64,000 nt of DNA from Rhodosorus marinus (taxonomy: Eukaryota; Rhodophyta; Stylonematophyceae; Stylonematales; Stylonemataceae): assembly GCA_029953675.1 (NCBI GenBank), contig JAMWBK010000001.1, forward strand, positions 1,153,001 through 1,217,000. Direction: 5' to 3'. Below the pieces are notes generated by a model. The model saw only the letters and a program-made list of their open reading frames with translations, searched no databases and was not told where the DNA came from. Both the position numbers and the translations under genes were made by a program. Shown one piece after another: positions 1 to 11,133 of this stretch (positions within the stretch are counted from its first letter, which is position 1; every line of letters begins with the position of its first letter).

Positions 1-2125
1 ACTAGTCACCCATACGATCGAGCACGAGCTAGCGAGTAGGCGTGATTGGGGAGTTTTGGTAGTTGACTTTCGTAACGCATTCAACAGCGTCTCGCGGACG
101 CATGCTTTGGAGGTGATTCGCAAGGTATTCCCTGAGGCGTGGCCGTTCCTATCCGGTATTTACGCAGGGGGGAGCCTCCCTTACTTGACAACGCAGGGCT
201 CTGTTTTTGCAGTACGTACTGGCGTTCAACAGGGTGATCCTTGTGGGTCGGTACTCCACGCATGTGCCTTGCAGCTCGTGCTCCAGCGACTGGCGGCTGA
301 GGTGCCGGAGCTTCGCATCTGTGCCTACCATGACGACGTGAGGTTGCTGGGCACTCCTGAGCACTTGGCTCGGGGACTGACCCAGATCGAAGCAATCGCA
401 CGTGGAGTAGGTCTAACCTTGGAACCCGAAAAATGCTGCTTTCTCGGCCCGCGTGAAGTTTCGAGGGGCTCCCTGCCACCTAGTCTCCGGGCCGTTGGTG
501 AACATGCGGGGCTCGAGCACTATGGCGTCGGTTTGGGGAGTGACAACTTTGTCCAAGACTCTTGCGAACGAGTTTTAGCGCGCCATAAGCAGCTAACCGA
601 CGCCATTGAGCGCATACCATGCTCCAATCGGCTTGCCTGCTCTCCCGCTTTTGTGCGGCCCCGAACTGAATTACTGGCTGCGAAGCCTTCCACCGCACTG
701 GGGCTCGTGGATGGCAGCCAAGGCGGGCGAGGCGACGCTGAAGCACTGGGGAACGCTCTTGGATGAATCCCTGGATGTGGAAGCGGCTCCTGACAGGGAC
801 CTAATTCGTGGCCAGATTGCCCTACCTTTACGATAAGGCGGATTTGGTGTGGCCGACCGTGGACTCGAAGGCTCGGCAGCGGCGGTCGCCTCATGGGCTA
901 CCGCGCTTCGCACCTTGGTGAGTTTTTGGATGCGAAGTGCTTGCCTTTTGTCTAGAGCACTGACTATTGAAGACCACGTGACCCTTCCGCCGCCGCTTTT
1001 GAGTATCGATGATGCTCTAGATCAGGCGTTCAGTAAGTGCAACGCCGTGCCGGACGAGAGCCGACCCAGATTTCGCTCCTGGAAGGAGCTGTTATGGAGA
1101 CGAACTGAGGCGCTCGAGGACTCTCCCATCGACAGAGTACTCGCCGACGAGGAGGAAGCTAGACCCGGGTCGCCGGTTGCCGATTACCCGGGTCTGAGCC
1201 GATTCTGGAGCTCGCGCACTGATGTGATACAACATAGCCTCACCTGGGGCCAACACAGTGCCGCTCACGCAATCTTGCTCAGCTCTCCACTCACACCGCC
1301 TACCACCGCCGCTCGCCTCCGCGGCATGGGAGGCCATCTTTCACATTTGTGGTTAACGACCCTGCCGTCATCACTGGGTCACCGTCTCGATGCCTTCCAG
1401 ATTCGCTCTGCCGCACGGATTTACCTGGGTTTGCCACAAGCTCCGTGGCACTCTAATCGGCCGTCTTTCTGTCAGGGATGTGAGAGTCGAATCGATGCTT
1501 GTGGTTAACATTTCTTAGGTTCATGCGGACTGTTGAGAGGTCTTCGTACGAATCGTCACACTCGCTTCAAGTACATTCTCAGCGAATACCTGACTCGGGT
1601 AGGGCATACGGTTGAGGTGGAATCGGAACTACTCAGATCGGTCTCTCGGATAGGGCACCGCCCCGCTGTATCGCAGATCTTCTCGTCTCCGATGCTGCCC
1701 CCAGACGCTCAGAATATGTTGACCTCGCGATTACATGCCCTGTGGCAAGCGCCCATCTGACGGCTTCGGCCCTTCGCCGCGTGAAGGAACGACGGTATGC
1801 TGAGAGTATGGCCGGCCTGCCTCGCGCTCAGGGTCGCTCCCACCGGTTCCAGCCTTTCATTGCGGAAAGCTTTGGTCACATGGAGAAGTCGGGTTTGGAG
1901 TGGTTGCGGAAATGTTTCACTGAGCATCCTGTTGAATACTTGGAACTTTTGCGGCGTTTAAGTATCTCTCTGCGGCGATATTCGAGCAGCATGCTTGCCG
2001 AGGCGCGCCATCGGCGTCTGCGTTTGCACGCTTCCCTATCTAGTTCTTAGTTTCTTTTAACGGTTTGCGTAGCGCTGTAGGCTATGCTAATAAAGCCAAT
2101 AAAGCCATCCAATAAAGCCAGCCAA
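1..2125 (+). mobile_element. Family A non-LTR retrotransposon, 5' end outside window, decayed
   Basis: The sequence starts inside the ORF2 reverse transcriptase. Motif A (VVDFRNAFNSVSR, about 56-95), motif B (GVQQGDPCG, about 212-245) and the catalytic YHDD (about 325-345) are readable in one frame from 56. The frame then breaks near 616 where bases are lost, a TAA interrupts at about 835, another TAA replaces a Tyr codon at 1506, and more shifts follow near 1680-1770. The C-terminal CCHC finger (CQGCESRIDACG) and the end of the endonuclease domain (LRLHASLSSS) are recognisable by comparison with the other copies in this window. The 3' UTR at 2045-2090 has the family stem and is followed by three or more AATAAAGCC-type tail repeats up to about 2125. 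This is an older, inactive copy. Confidence 0.88.
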
Positions 2126-2179
2126 ACCCAGGAGGAATGTAAAATGTACTCCATGTCTACCGCGTAGGCAGAAACGTGT

Positions 2180-2345
2180 GAAATGAATGAATTTGTTTAA
2201 AGAAAAACAATCGCAGGGAAAAAAAACCTACGCGTGGCTAATATCGCGCACCTCCAAGATCAAAAAGCACTCATACGCCACAGCAAGAAACTTAAACGGG
2301 TAAACGAGCAGAGCTGGTCAGGGCGGTTGCGGAACAACGCCCTAG
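2180..2345 (-). mobile_element. Family B 3' end fragment
   Basis: On the minus strand this matches the last about 165 bp of the family B element: the end of the endonuclease ORF (CGCCACAGCA...AAACTTAAAC in plus orientation), an A-rich/G-rich stretch that corresponds to the CCCCTCGGGG hairpin between T runs, and the terminal ATTCATT segment. It is diverged from the copies at 14 kb and 49 kb and is a dead 5'-truncated insertion. Confidence 0.7.
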
Positions 2346-3063
2346 TTCTGCTTTGAGAGGAATTGACTTTGCAACGTGATATGCGAATACATTCGGGTTC
2401 GCCTCACGTCCAGTAGCTGTGCTGGGGCAGTTCCGGATTTCTGGAATCGAGACTTTCCGATAAAGAGTCCTTCATGCTCTTACACACCTCCAGGGCTTCA
2501 GAGCAGTTTTCGCTTACTATTCGGGCTGGTTCTGCCCGGCTTTGCTCGCAACTCCGGAATGGAGGGATGCAGTAGCCGCGCACCTTCCCTGTTTGGTGTC
2601 AACAGGATGTTCGATTGGGAGCTGACAAGGTTCTTACCAGAAGTCACCCCCCCCCCCCGTGGTACTGTGCCACCAAAAGGGAATAATTCACTGCTAGTCC
2701 AGTCCTATCCATCTCCACTGACCCGAACGGACCTGTCACACGATGCTGCGCCAGCTGGCTAAGCGAACTCAACAGCGGAAGATTGGATGCCAGTCCATAT
2801 CCTTGGGCGATCACAATAACTCGATTTCTTGTCTCCTTTTATATTGTTCCCGATCATACGTACATACCCTCCTATGTGTGTAGATGTATTAAGTCCCTCC
2901 CCGTATCCGCCGCCCCATGTCCACCGCTACTACAAGTCGCGTGGGAACTGCCCAAATCAACCAAATTTCGCAGTTGAGCCGCAAGCGGGATTGATACTAT
3001 TACGTGTTTCTTCTTGTGTTCATAGCATCGATATATGCAAACGTGCTCCCGGTTGTCCCAAGT
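2346..3063. other. Intergenic, no recognisable gene
   Basis: Open frames here are short, overlap one another on the same strand and have no family signature or signal. A 12-13 base C run lies near 2646. Nothing else is supported. Confidence 0.5.
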
Positions 3064-4538
3064 TTAGTCTCCTTTCAGTTTCCTCTTCATTCCAGGCATC
3101 CATCCGAAGAACTTATCCACAACCTCGCCGGCCCTGGTGCTAAGTTCTGTAGACAAGCTGCTGCTCAGACAGGCCGTGAAGATGAGGAACCCTCCAAGTA
3201 CTCCTTGAGAAGTCAGCGTCTCGTCCAGGAAGAAGGCTGAGAAGGCCGCTGCGAAAAAAGGTTCGCTACTAACGAGCAATGAGAGCTCAGCCGCAGACAA
3301 CCTCTTGAGGCTCAAGTTCTCCAAAACCAGAGTGAGTCCGGTTGTTATCAGACCAGTGTACAGCAGCGATCCGAAGACCAGACTATCCGAGACGGCAACC
3401 TGAATGCCGGAAAAATCCAGAGTTCCATATAGCATCAGAGAATCTATAGCGTACCAGACTGCAGAGAGGCCTCCAACAGTAGCCAACTGAGCAGCACTCA
3501 ACGCCATTGCCGAATCCGGATACCTAAGAGTTGGTTTCGGTAAAAACAGCCTGTTAGAAGGAAAGATGAGGTGTAATTCGATGCTTTGCAAGCTTTCCAA
3601 AATTTCCTGTTCTTACTTCGATAAAGCCCGCTCGTTGCAGATAAACTTGTATGCAAAGGCAATTGTTGATAGAAAGCCCAGAATGTCGCCTACGGAAGGA
3701 GTAGCAGCCGAGCTCAACTCAAGCAGCGCGACTCCAGAGATGGCTAACAGTATCGATATCATCGGTACCGGATTCTTCTCAACACCATGTTCTCTAATAT
3801 AGTTCGAACAACAGGAAGGGTGCAGGTGAGTCACTACCAATGACACCTCCTGCGAGAGTGTCTGATCGGGAGGGGGCAGTTGGAGCTAGGAGATAGGGCT
3901 CTATTTTTCGAAACTTACTTCGATGGAAACATGGTACCCAACAGGGGTACAAAAACCACAGTGAGGGAACAGAGGAAGGCGATTTTGTTCGCGGTAGAAT
4001 ACTTGAGTGCCATTGTCTGAAGATAGTAGCCCATAAATACGTATTTTCCGATATCGAAGCCGCGGAATAAGACTTCCCTCGATGCGCCGATCATCCATGG
4101 GCTCAGCGCTAACGCGGCGAGCCCGAATCTTGCGAATGCCGATGCCGCTACCCGCACTGACTCATCGAGCATCTTTACAACAGCAAAGTTGGTTCCCCAT
4201 AGTGCAGCTACGAGGATCATAGTAGCACGAGGCCACATATAATTGAAAACGGCCTCTGCATCCAGTTTTTCATCTTCAACAGCCTGCTCGGACGCAAGAA
4301 CAACCTCACCCTCCGGTCCAGCATCGGCCTCCCCAACCACCTTACGTTTCCCACTACCACTCCTAACATCCTCCAATTCGAAATCTCGAGTAGATACAGC
4401 CAACCGAACCTTCAAACCCCTAGAAGACAAACCTACAAGCCCCCTGGCCCGCAAAACAGGCCCACCGGACGCAAATCCAGCCGACAAAAACCCCACACCA
4501 TCCATAACACCCCCATACTCTCCAACAAACAAACTCAT
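3064..4538 (-). CDS. EamA/DMT-family membrane transporter, three exons
   Basis: Exons on the minus strand are 4538-3919, 3793-3617 and 3550-3064, joining into 427 aa. Donors GTAAGT (3918) and GTAAGA (3616) and acceptors TATTAG (3794) and CTAACAG (3551) all fall in phase 2 and restore one frame across both joins. Residues 1-100 are a hydrophilic, Arg/Ser/Gly-containing leader, possibly an organelle transit peptide. From about residue 103 come two EamA repeats: ILVAALWGTNFAVVK, the signature ALKYSTANKIAFLCSLTVVFVPLL, then AISGVALLEL; and in the second half ALSAAQLA, TTGLTLVLENLSLKRLSAAE and SSEPFFAAAFSAFFLDETL. This is the drug/metabolite transporter fold of about 10 membrane helices; the substrate cannot be read from sequence. 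The first repeat lacks part of the usual loop, and upstream coding exons cannot be excluded. Membrane location of the organelle or cell is inferred. Confidence 0.88.
3551..3616 (-). other. Spliceosomal intron 2 of the EamA gene
   Basis: 66 bp, donor AA|GTAAGA, acceptor TTCTAACAG|G with a CTAAC branch-like element overlapping the acceptor. Splicing joins NERALS to LFLPKPTLRYPDSAM, restoring the second EamA repeat. Confidence 0.85.
3794..3918 (-). other. Spliceosomal intron 1 of the EamA gene
   Basis: 125 bp, donor AA|GTAAGT, acceptor ATATTAG|A. Retaining it puts a stop directly after MFPSK. Removing it joins TMFPS to EHGVEKNPVPM, which is the normal loop before the fifth helix in this family. 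Confidence 0.85.
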
Positions 4539-4707
4539 CCTATCTCAACCTCCCAGTCTCCAGGAAGACCCTCTACCTTACCCCTTCTCCTCCACTAAAT
4601 TTCGCAATATCTCCTCAGCCTAGACTGCTCTGCCCGTACCCCTACACTCCGACATCTTCGTCCGACAAATACCGAACATCTCCCACGCAACCTACCTCCT
4701 TCCCCCT

Positions 4708-4897
4708 CCCCCTCCAACCCCACCACCACACCCTCCAGCCTTCCTCTATAGACCCTCAAACAAGCAAACTTCTCATAGAACCCTTCCGCCTAACCCTCAT
4801 TCCCCTCCCACCCCACCACCACACCCTCCAACCTTCCTCTATAAACACTCCAAGAATGCGAACTTCTCAGCAACCTCTTCCACCTAAAACCTCATTA
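4708..4897. repeat. Tandem duplication, 2 x about 93 bp, upstream of the EamA gene
   Basis: Two C-rich units, each with CACCACCACACCCTCC (4721-4736 and 4814-4829) followed by CCTTCCTCTATA and an A-rich segment ending in CCTCATT. They lie 170-360 bp upstream of the EamA start codon, so they are in its likely promoter or 5' UTR. Confidence 0.75.
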
Positions 4898-4910
4898 AGA
4901 ACTGACAGCC

Positions 4911-5143
4911 AGCAGCTACCACATGCGCACCATTGATTCTCATACCTTAAACCTCATTGAGAGCTGGCAGCCAGCAGCCTCCCCATGCCCCACCATTGAT
5001 TCTCATCGCGTTGACGAAGATAAAGTGTGGCAATATCGCCTGCCAATGATTTTTGGACAGGTTTTTTGGACAGTCTATATTGGTGTGATCATTTCAAGCG
5101 GGTATCCAGCAGCAAACCCATGCCCTCCGCCATTGATTCTCAT
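4911..5143. repeat. Three dispersed copies of a CAGCAGC...CCATTGATTCTCAT motif
   Basis: The core CCATTGATTCTCAT is found at about 4930, 4993 and 5130, each preceded by CAGCAGC and a C-rich spacer. The spacing (about 63 and 137 bp) is not regular. Function unknown. Confidence 0.6.
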
Positions 5144-6368
5144 CGCATTGATGATGAAGTGTGATGTTGACACCTCCCAATGATGGCAATATTCCATTCA
5201 TTCATCATGAGATTGCAGCAGACCAAACAAAGAAAAAGTCCGTTGACTTAACGGAAAACAGACGTTTTTGAGGTTTCTTGGATTTGTATTGGTAGATGAT
5301 ACTTAATGTTCAATCTATGTTAATGCGTACTGATCGTTGATTTGATCTGTATCGATTGATAATAGTTTCTAAATGTTTTATTGGATCTTGCGATTTTTTG
5401 AGGTTTTAGCGCTAATTTTAGGGAAGACTGGAATGGGACTTTCTGAGCTCTGATTTTGATGCGGTCTTATTTTGGAAAGAATGATTTTGTAATGGTGTAC
5501 AAAATATGAGGATTTGCGGAGGAACGTCTGTACTTGGTTGGACGATTGATAAAAGCTTTTCAGAAATATGAAAATAATTTGGTTATCGCGTTGCGCAGAT
5601 TTAGAGTTTGTTACGTACTTGTGGATTGACATAGAACATATTCTGGCTATATTACAGGCTAAAAATTGTAAGTTTTCGACTTGTACTTAAGAAAAAGATT
5701 CGCAACTTCTTCGGGCGGGAAAGTGCGGAAATTGGAAAATAGAAATTCGGTTTTAGAGATCAGCCAAACAGAAGCCTTTTTTTTTGTCGTGAGATCTTCT
5801 CCAAGATTCACATGCGCCTCAGGTTTCGGTATATTCTTTTTTGAATAAATCTGTGGATTTATCCAAACGGGCCAAAGACGGTATTTTAAGTAAAAAATGA
5901 AGAAAACAGTGGATCCTTGACGAATATGTCAATTTCAAAGGGTTAATGGTTTTCTCCTTTGTGCTAAATTTTTGTTACACCAATACGCGTCAAACGCGTC
6001 TAGAGCGAAATGGGGAGGAGGGCGGGTCCCTCAATCTGGACTCGGAACCCGTAGCATATGAGCTCGTCCTGGAGGGCTTAACGAAGTCAGAGCTGTGGGA
6101 GGTGTTTTCCTATATCAAAGTGACATCAAGATCCAGAGCACGTCTACCGTAAAATAGGTATTTGAGGCTAAGACGAAGAACAGGTAGGTGAAGTGAAGTA
6201 ATCAAGCCGTAAGAAAACTTCCTCCAGCAGGACTTCGAATCGCTCCTGATCTCGTCTTCTATACTGTCTATACGCTGAATGGACTATCCCAGCTACGTTA
6301 TTTGATCTGAACCTTACAACTATCGCTAAGGGCGCAAAGTCCATACCAGCCAACACTCTCCTTCGCCT
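5144..6368. other. AT-rich intergenic, no recognisable gene
   Basis: Long AT-rich stretch (5200-5940) followed by more balanced sequence. Short frames at 5946-6152 (+) and 6168-6356 (-) carry no motif I recognise and could be parts of the copia-like relic next to it. Confidence 0.45.
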
Positions 6369-6815
6369 TTATGCCCTCTGGGAAGGTCGCTCTGCGCTAC
6401 CGAAAACGCACATCAATTTCTCTGTACGCTCCTTGGTGAGTGCCTTTGTGAGATTATCAGCGATCATCTCATCCGTACCAAGATATCTAAGTTGCACCTC
6501 ACCCGAAATGGATCTCTAGCGTGCGTACTGTAACTTCACAGATACGTACGTGACGTACAACTGTCTCCAGTAGGCGCCCAATGCGGACATGAATTGTTGT
6601 TAGTGAACGCGACCGTCAGGCACGTCGATTGCGCTGCCAATTGCTTTAAGGAACTCTTGAACCTATCGTTGGGTTGTCAACATATCCCCGAGCGCTTGAC
6701 ACTTGGCCTCCGCGGTTGACCCCGCAACCGATCTTTGCTGCCTCTATCATCGACAGGTTGCTGGTGATCTACCGTTCATCACCAAAAAGCGATCCTGAGC
6801 TACTTTACCTCAGCA
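6369..6815 (-). pseudogene. Ty1/copia RNase H relic
   Basis: Read on the minus strand in one frame with several in-frame stops, the sequence gives the C-terminal part of a Ty1/copia polyprotein: FLVMNGRSPATC, then RQQRSVAGSTAEAKCQALGD (the usual SVALSTAEAEYxAL segment), VQEFLKAIGS, KLQYAR, and finally EVQLRYLGTDEMIADNLTKA followed by TKERTEKLMCVFG. The last block is the standard copia end in which LTKAL closes the RNase H domain. The stop is at 6369. At least four internal stops and loss of the central DN motif region show long-standing decay. LTRs were not found in the flanks. This is the only LTR-type element recognised in the window. Confidence 0.8.
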
Positions 6816-7246
6816 CTCGCCAACTTGCATCCGATAATCCAGTCATTTGATAACTGATTTTCCCGAGTAGAGGAGAGAACCAGTTAGCTCCTGAATTGGT
6901 GAACAAGTTACTTCCATTGATTTTGACAACGTTGTGTTTGATTCTATGGCGATGGGTGTGGAACGGGGACGGTATCCCCTCGATCCGTAGGTTGCGATCA
7001 ACTTCTCGATGTAGTCTTCCTGTGTCAGGTGTATCTCACGCGTTGTTTTTTTTGGCTGTTTTTCTAGATCTTGACCCCGAGCAAGTCCCTTGCTTGTTGT
7101 TTGATCTCGTAGAGTCTGGACAATGTGATTCGTATTTTTCTAAGAACAGCATAATTCTTGGGGCTCATGTCAATGGCTGGTCCTAGGGAGGGAGTAGTGA
7201 GGACAAGGGCAGAAATCAAGGAGAAATATGAGGTTTCCAGGCTGCT

Positions 7247-7953
7247 TCGTGCGTTGTTCAGAAGAGCCCCTGCGCAGGACCTGTGAATAGGTCGCACGTG
7301 GGGCACTGGAGGGAGCAGGATTCGGCCCCGACGCGGGCCCAGGAGGCGTCTGTCCTTCAATAGGGGTAGGCCAGTCGGAATCAGGAATGACCGGAGCGGA
7401 GCGCTCGGGTCGGGTGGAGGCAGGCCCCGCTGTACCGTGTGGATCCGCGGGGACGGGCACCGGGGGGGGGTATGGGGCAGGCGCGGAGGCGGAGAAGCGC
7501 TCCAAATAGGCGATCAACAGGGGCAGGCGGTGTTCCTGGGAAGCAGTCACAAGAAGACTCGTCAGTTTCGAGCAGATCACATGGGCCAACTCGTCAGCGC
7601 AGTCCGTGAGGGTGGCCGCGGTACTAAACCCGCCCACGCTGAGCTCCACGCGCGCTGAGAGAACGGCTCCGTCCGCCGGAATGGGTGGGGAAACCCCAAC
7701 CATAACGATTGGAAGGTGTGAAAAACCGATTCCCTCACGAAACCCCCAAAAAGAGAACTTGTTCCCAACGTTTGCAACCAAAGAAAAACCACCACGACCT
7801 CCAAGGGGCGCTAGCAACCCCCAGCACGCACCACACCACTAGAAGATGCGGGGGAAAGGCTGCAGAAAGAAGCGCCTCCCACCGAAGAACACAATTGCGA
7901 CTCAAAACCACCAAAAGCCAGCACCATACACCCTCACGAAACCAAAAACAAAG
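7247..7953 (-). mobile_element. Family B 5' end, inverted arm of a palindrome
   Basis: This is a minus-strand copy of the 5' UTR and first part of ORF1 of family B. It mirrors 8028-8725 almost base for base and stops at the same internal position (CAACGCACGA). The ORF1 frame starting at MVGVSPPIPADG is open here through GGFSTAATLTDCADELAH, where the plus arm has lost a base, so this arm preserves the older reading frame. It has no RT and no 3' end of its own. Confidence 0.9.
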
Positions 7954-8020
7954 TTGGTACGATGCCTTTCCCGGCTTTGCGCTTCAGTTGGTACGATGCC
8001 TTTCCCGGCTTTGCGCTTCA
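7953..8020. repeat. Exact 34-bp direct repeat in the palindrome centre
   Basis: Two adjacent copies (7953-7986 and 7987-8020) beginning GTTGGTACGATG and ending GCGCTTCA separate the inverted arms. Neither arm contains this sequence, so it came with the joining event or from the target site. Confidence 0.9.
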
Positions 8021-8277
8021 TTAAAATCTTTGTTTTTGGTTTCGTGAGGGTGTATGGTGCTGGCTTTTGGTGGTTTTGAGTCGCAATTGTGTTCTTCGGT
8101 AGGAGGCGCTTCTTTCTGCAGCCTTTCCCCCGCATCTTCTAGTGGTGTGGTGCGTGCTGGGGGTTGCTAGCGCCCCTTGGAGGTCGTGGTGGTTTTTCTT
8201 TGGTTGCAAACGTTGGGAACAAGTTCTCTTTTTGGGGGTTTCGTGAGGGAATCGGTTTTTCACACCTTCCAATCGTT

Positions 8278-9569
8278 ATGGTTGGGGTTTCCCCACCCAT
8301 TCCGGCGGACGGAGCCGTTCTCTCAGCGCGCGTGGAGCTCAGCGTGGGCGAGTTAGTACCGCGGCCACCCTCACGGACTGCGCTGACGAGTTGGCCCGTG
8401 TGATCTGCTCGAAACTAACGAGTCTTCTTGTGACTGCTTCCCAGGAACACCGCCTGCCCCTGCTGATCGCCTATTTGGAGCGCTTCTCCGCCTCCGCGCC
8501 TGCCCCATACCCCCGGTGCCCGTCCCCGCGGATCCACACGGTACAGCGGGGCCTGCCTCCACCCGACCCGAGCGCTCCGCTCCGGTCATGATTCAGACTG
8601 GCCTACCCCTATTGAAGGACAGACGCCTCCTGGGCCCGCGTCGGGCCTGAATCCTGCTCCCTCCAGTGCCCCACGTGCGACCAATTCGCAGGTCCTGCGC
8701 AGGGGCTCTTCTGAACAACGCACGACGGCAATGGTGCGTATGATGCCACAACACATCCCTATTGACTCTTCTCGCCAACTATCTCCGTTCCACTTTGTTT
8801 GGATGACGAACGTGCGTCCCCAGACCCCCTCTCGTGGTCGGGGCCGCGCGCCCGTCCACTACCGCGATTTTCGCGACACCATGGCTTCCTCCCTTGGGGT
8901 CGCCCCGTCTGAATTCCTATATGTGGACTTCACGGGCCCTCATGCCTGTTTTCTTGTTACTGACTCGGCTTACCAGTTCCTTCAATCGCTTGTAACAACC
9001 CCCGCGCCCCAGCGCTCTGCTCTGGCCAACATGATACTGACTCGTCCTCATGTCTCTTTGTTTGTCGAGTTCGATCGTTTTGACGCCGGCTGGGTTCCTC
9101 CGTCGGCCTTGCAAAACCTGGATGCCTCGCAGGCTTCGGTTGTCGCGCTACACACTCATGCGGCGCGGCTTCGCGCATACAGGCGAGCCTCTTCGCGCGT
9201 TCTCCTCCTCGCGGGGTCCTCCGCACCGCGCTAGAGGCCTTCCTCTCCACTGAGGCCACCCTGCTGGAAGCCCACCCTGCGTATGACCTTCTGCCACCGA
9301 CTCTTGAGCACCCTTTCTCCCCTCGCCCTGTCTCCGAGGCTCGTGACACCGACATGGCAGAAGCACCATCGGCCTCTCCCAATCCGCTGGCTCTGGACAC
9401 CCTCAGTCAAGACTCCGCTGCTGAAAACCCTGTGTCTACTTTCTTAGGTCTTTTAGTTCCTTCGTGCGCCCCCCCACGTAAGCGTCGTGCGGCTCCTGAG
9501 CCTCCCTCCGAGGCACCTCCTCCGGATATTCGATCTGCCTTCCCGACTGAGGGGAGGCCCGATGTCTGA
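8278..9569 (+). pseudogene. Family B ORF1, frameshifted
   Basis: The start MVGVSPPIPADG is chosen because family A ORF1s align at the same methionine. One base is missing near 8350 relative to the minus arm and to the 53 kb copy, so the frame is lost after RVELSVGE and regained later. From 8731 the conserved core is readable: FHFVWMTNVRPQT, HYRDFRDTMASSLGV, EFLYVDFTGPHACFLVTDSA and VEFDRFDAGW. A second shift near 9168 breaks the helical LxRIQASLFARF part. Product would be an RNA-binding ORF1-type protein by analogy with other non-LTR elements; this is inference. Confidence 0.8.
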
Positions 9570-11133
9570 GTCTTCCTCCTCCGCGTGCGTGTCGCCCCGG
9601 TTACCCCTGTTTACCAGTGACCGCTCAGCCTGGCATGAGCGTGTTCTCTCGTGGTTTTCGCACCTTGTCGCCTCCTACCCGGACGGTTCCCTTCCCCTTT
9701 GTCGTCAGAGCACGGCCGTGCGGCTCCCTCGTCGACTTCATAAGCCCCTAGGATTGGTGTTGGATTTTCTCTGGCAGCAGGTCGCCGCGAACCCTCACTG
9801 CTCTCTTCGCTGGGAACTCTTGTTCTTTTTTCCCCGCCTCGTGCTCACCTCCTCTACCGTCCCCCTCAACCCACATCCTCGCCGGGTCCACCCTCGCCGA
9901 AAACTGCAAATGTTCCTTTCCGGCGACTTTGAGGACCTCGAGCGTCTTTATTTCGCTTCTCTCTCTTCCTTTTCTCCTAGTGCTCCCTCAGCTTTTAGGT
10001 CTTCTCGACAGAATCGGGCGCGTCACGCGGTGGCAGGCGGTGATCTGCGGCGGGCAGCCGGGATCCTCCAGCAGCGGCAACCTGTGGTTCCATACTCCGA
10101 TGATCTTTCTTCACCGCTCCGTTTGCTCTTTCCCTCGGAAGGCTCCCCTTGGGACTCCTCGTTTGAATCAGTGTTGGAAGAGTACCGCGCCGCGCCACAT
10201 CCCAGTGCGCGGTTAGTGGTCAATCTGGAGGCGGTGCGTGAGTTGGTTCATGATGCTCCGAAGGGCCGTTCCCCAGGGCCCTCGGGGCTGCGGGTGGAAT
10301 ATCTCCGTTTCTTAAGTGATGAAGGTTTGAAGGCGTTGGCGTGGGTGGTCGAAGGGCTTGTGAATGGTGATCCCCTGTGTGAGTGTGCGTGGTTCTTGGT
10401 CGGGCGTTCGCAGTTGTGTCTGCTTTCGAAGCCCGGTCACACGGCCTCGAGCCCTGCTATTCGCCCTATTGGCCTGGTTGAGGTGGTCCGCAAATTCGCG
10501 GCGCGATGGTTAGTGAAAATCCTGGTTCCCGAATCCCGCCGTTTCTTTGGGCACGTGCAGTTGGGCGTGGGCTATCGTGGTGGCTGTGAGTTGTTGTCTG
10601 TTTTACTCCGTTCGGAAATGGCGTACTCCCCAGATTCTGGAATCCTGGTTCCCGAATCCCGCCGTTTCTTTGGGCACGTGCAGTTGGGCGTGGGCTATCG
10701 TGGTGGCTGTGAGTTGTTGTCTGTTTTACTCCGTTCGGAAATGGCGTACTCCCCAGATTCTGGGCTCCTCTCTGTAGATTTTACCAATGCGTTCAACCGC
10801 GTCTCTCGTCCGGCTCTCATGCACGTGGTGCGCGAAGTCTTCCCTGTAGGCTTTCCCTTTGTTAGTAGACTTTATTCTCCCCGTCGTGGGGCTACCTATG
10901 ACACCCTTGGCGCTTCCTCACACACGTTTGCGGCGCGCACAGGGGTACAACAGGGTGATCCCTTGTCCCCTTTCCTGCATGCCTGTGGACTACAACTCGT
11001 CTTGCTTTGTCTTCGCTCCGAATTCCCGCAGGTTCGTACGGTTGCATACCACGACGACGTGTGCCTCCTGGGGCCCCCCGATACTCTAGCGCTCGCTTAT
11101 GATCGTCTCCCCTCCTTGGCTTCGCGGGTTGAC
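9562..11133 (+). pseudogene. Family B ORF2, N-terminal and RT part
   Basis: Begins with ATG inside ATGTCTGA, so start and ORF1 stop overlap by 8 nt. After MSESSSSACVSPRLPL comes a region of about 230 aa with no APE endonuclease motif, then RT blocks: KGRSPGPSGLRVEYLRFL, RPIGLVEVVRKFAARWLVK, QLGVGYRGGCELLSVLLRSE, motif A SVDFTNAFNRVSRP, motif B GVQQGDPLSPFLHACGLQ and motif C AYHDDVCLLG. A 41-aa segment is duplicated in frame between block 2 and motif A. The frame ends where a family A element begins (about 11134). Confidence 0.88.
10519..10764 (+). repeat. 123-bp in-frame tandem duplication in the RT
   Basis: Units 10519-10641 and 10642-10764 are identical. Each encodes 41 aa running from ILVPESRRFFGHVQ to MAYSPDSG. 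The homologous copy at 51 kb has a single unit. The duplication repeats the conserved QLGVGYRGGCEL block just before motif A and would probably disrupt the fold. Confidence 0.95.

Noticed and set aside
2376-2762. 128-aa plus-strand frame
   Set aside because: No homology signal, no signal peptide, crosses a C run; neighbouring frames overlap on the same strand.
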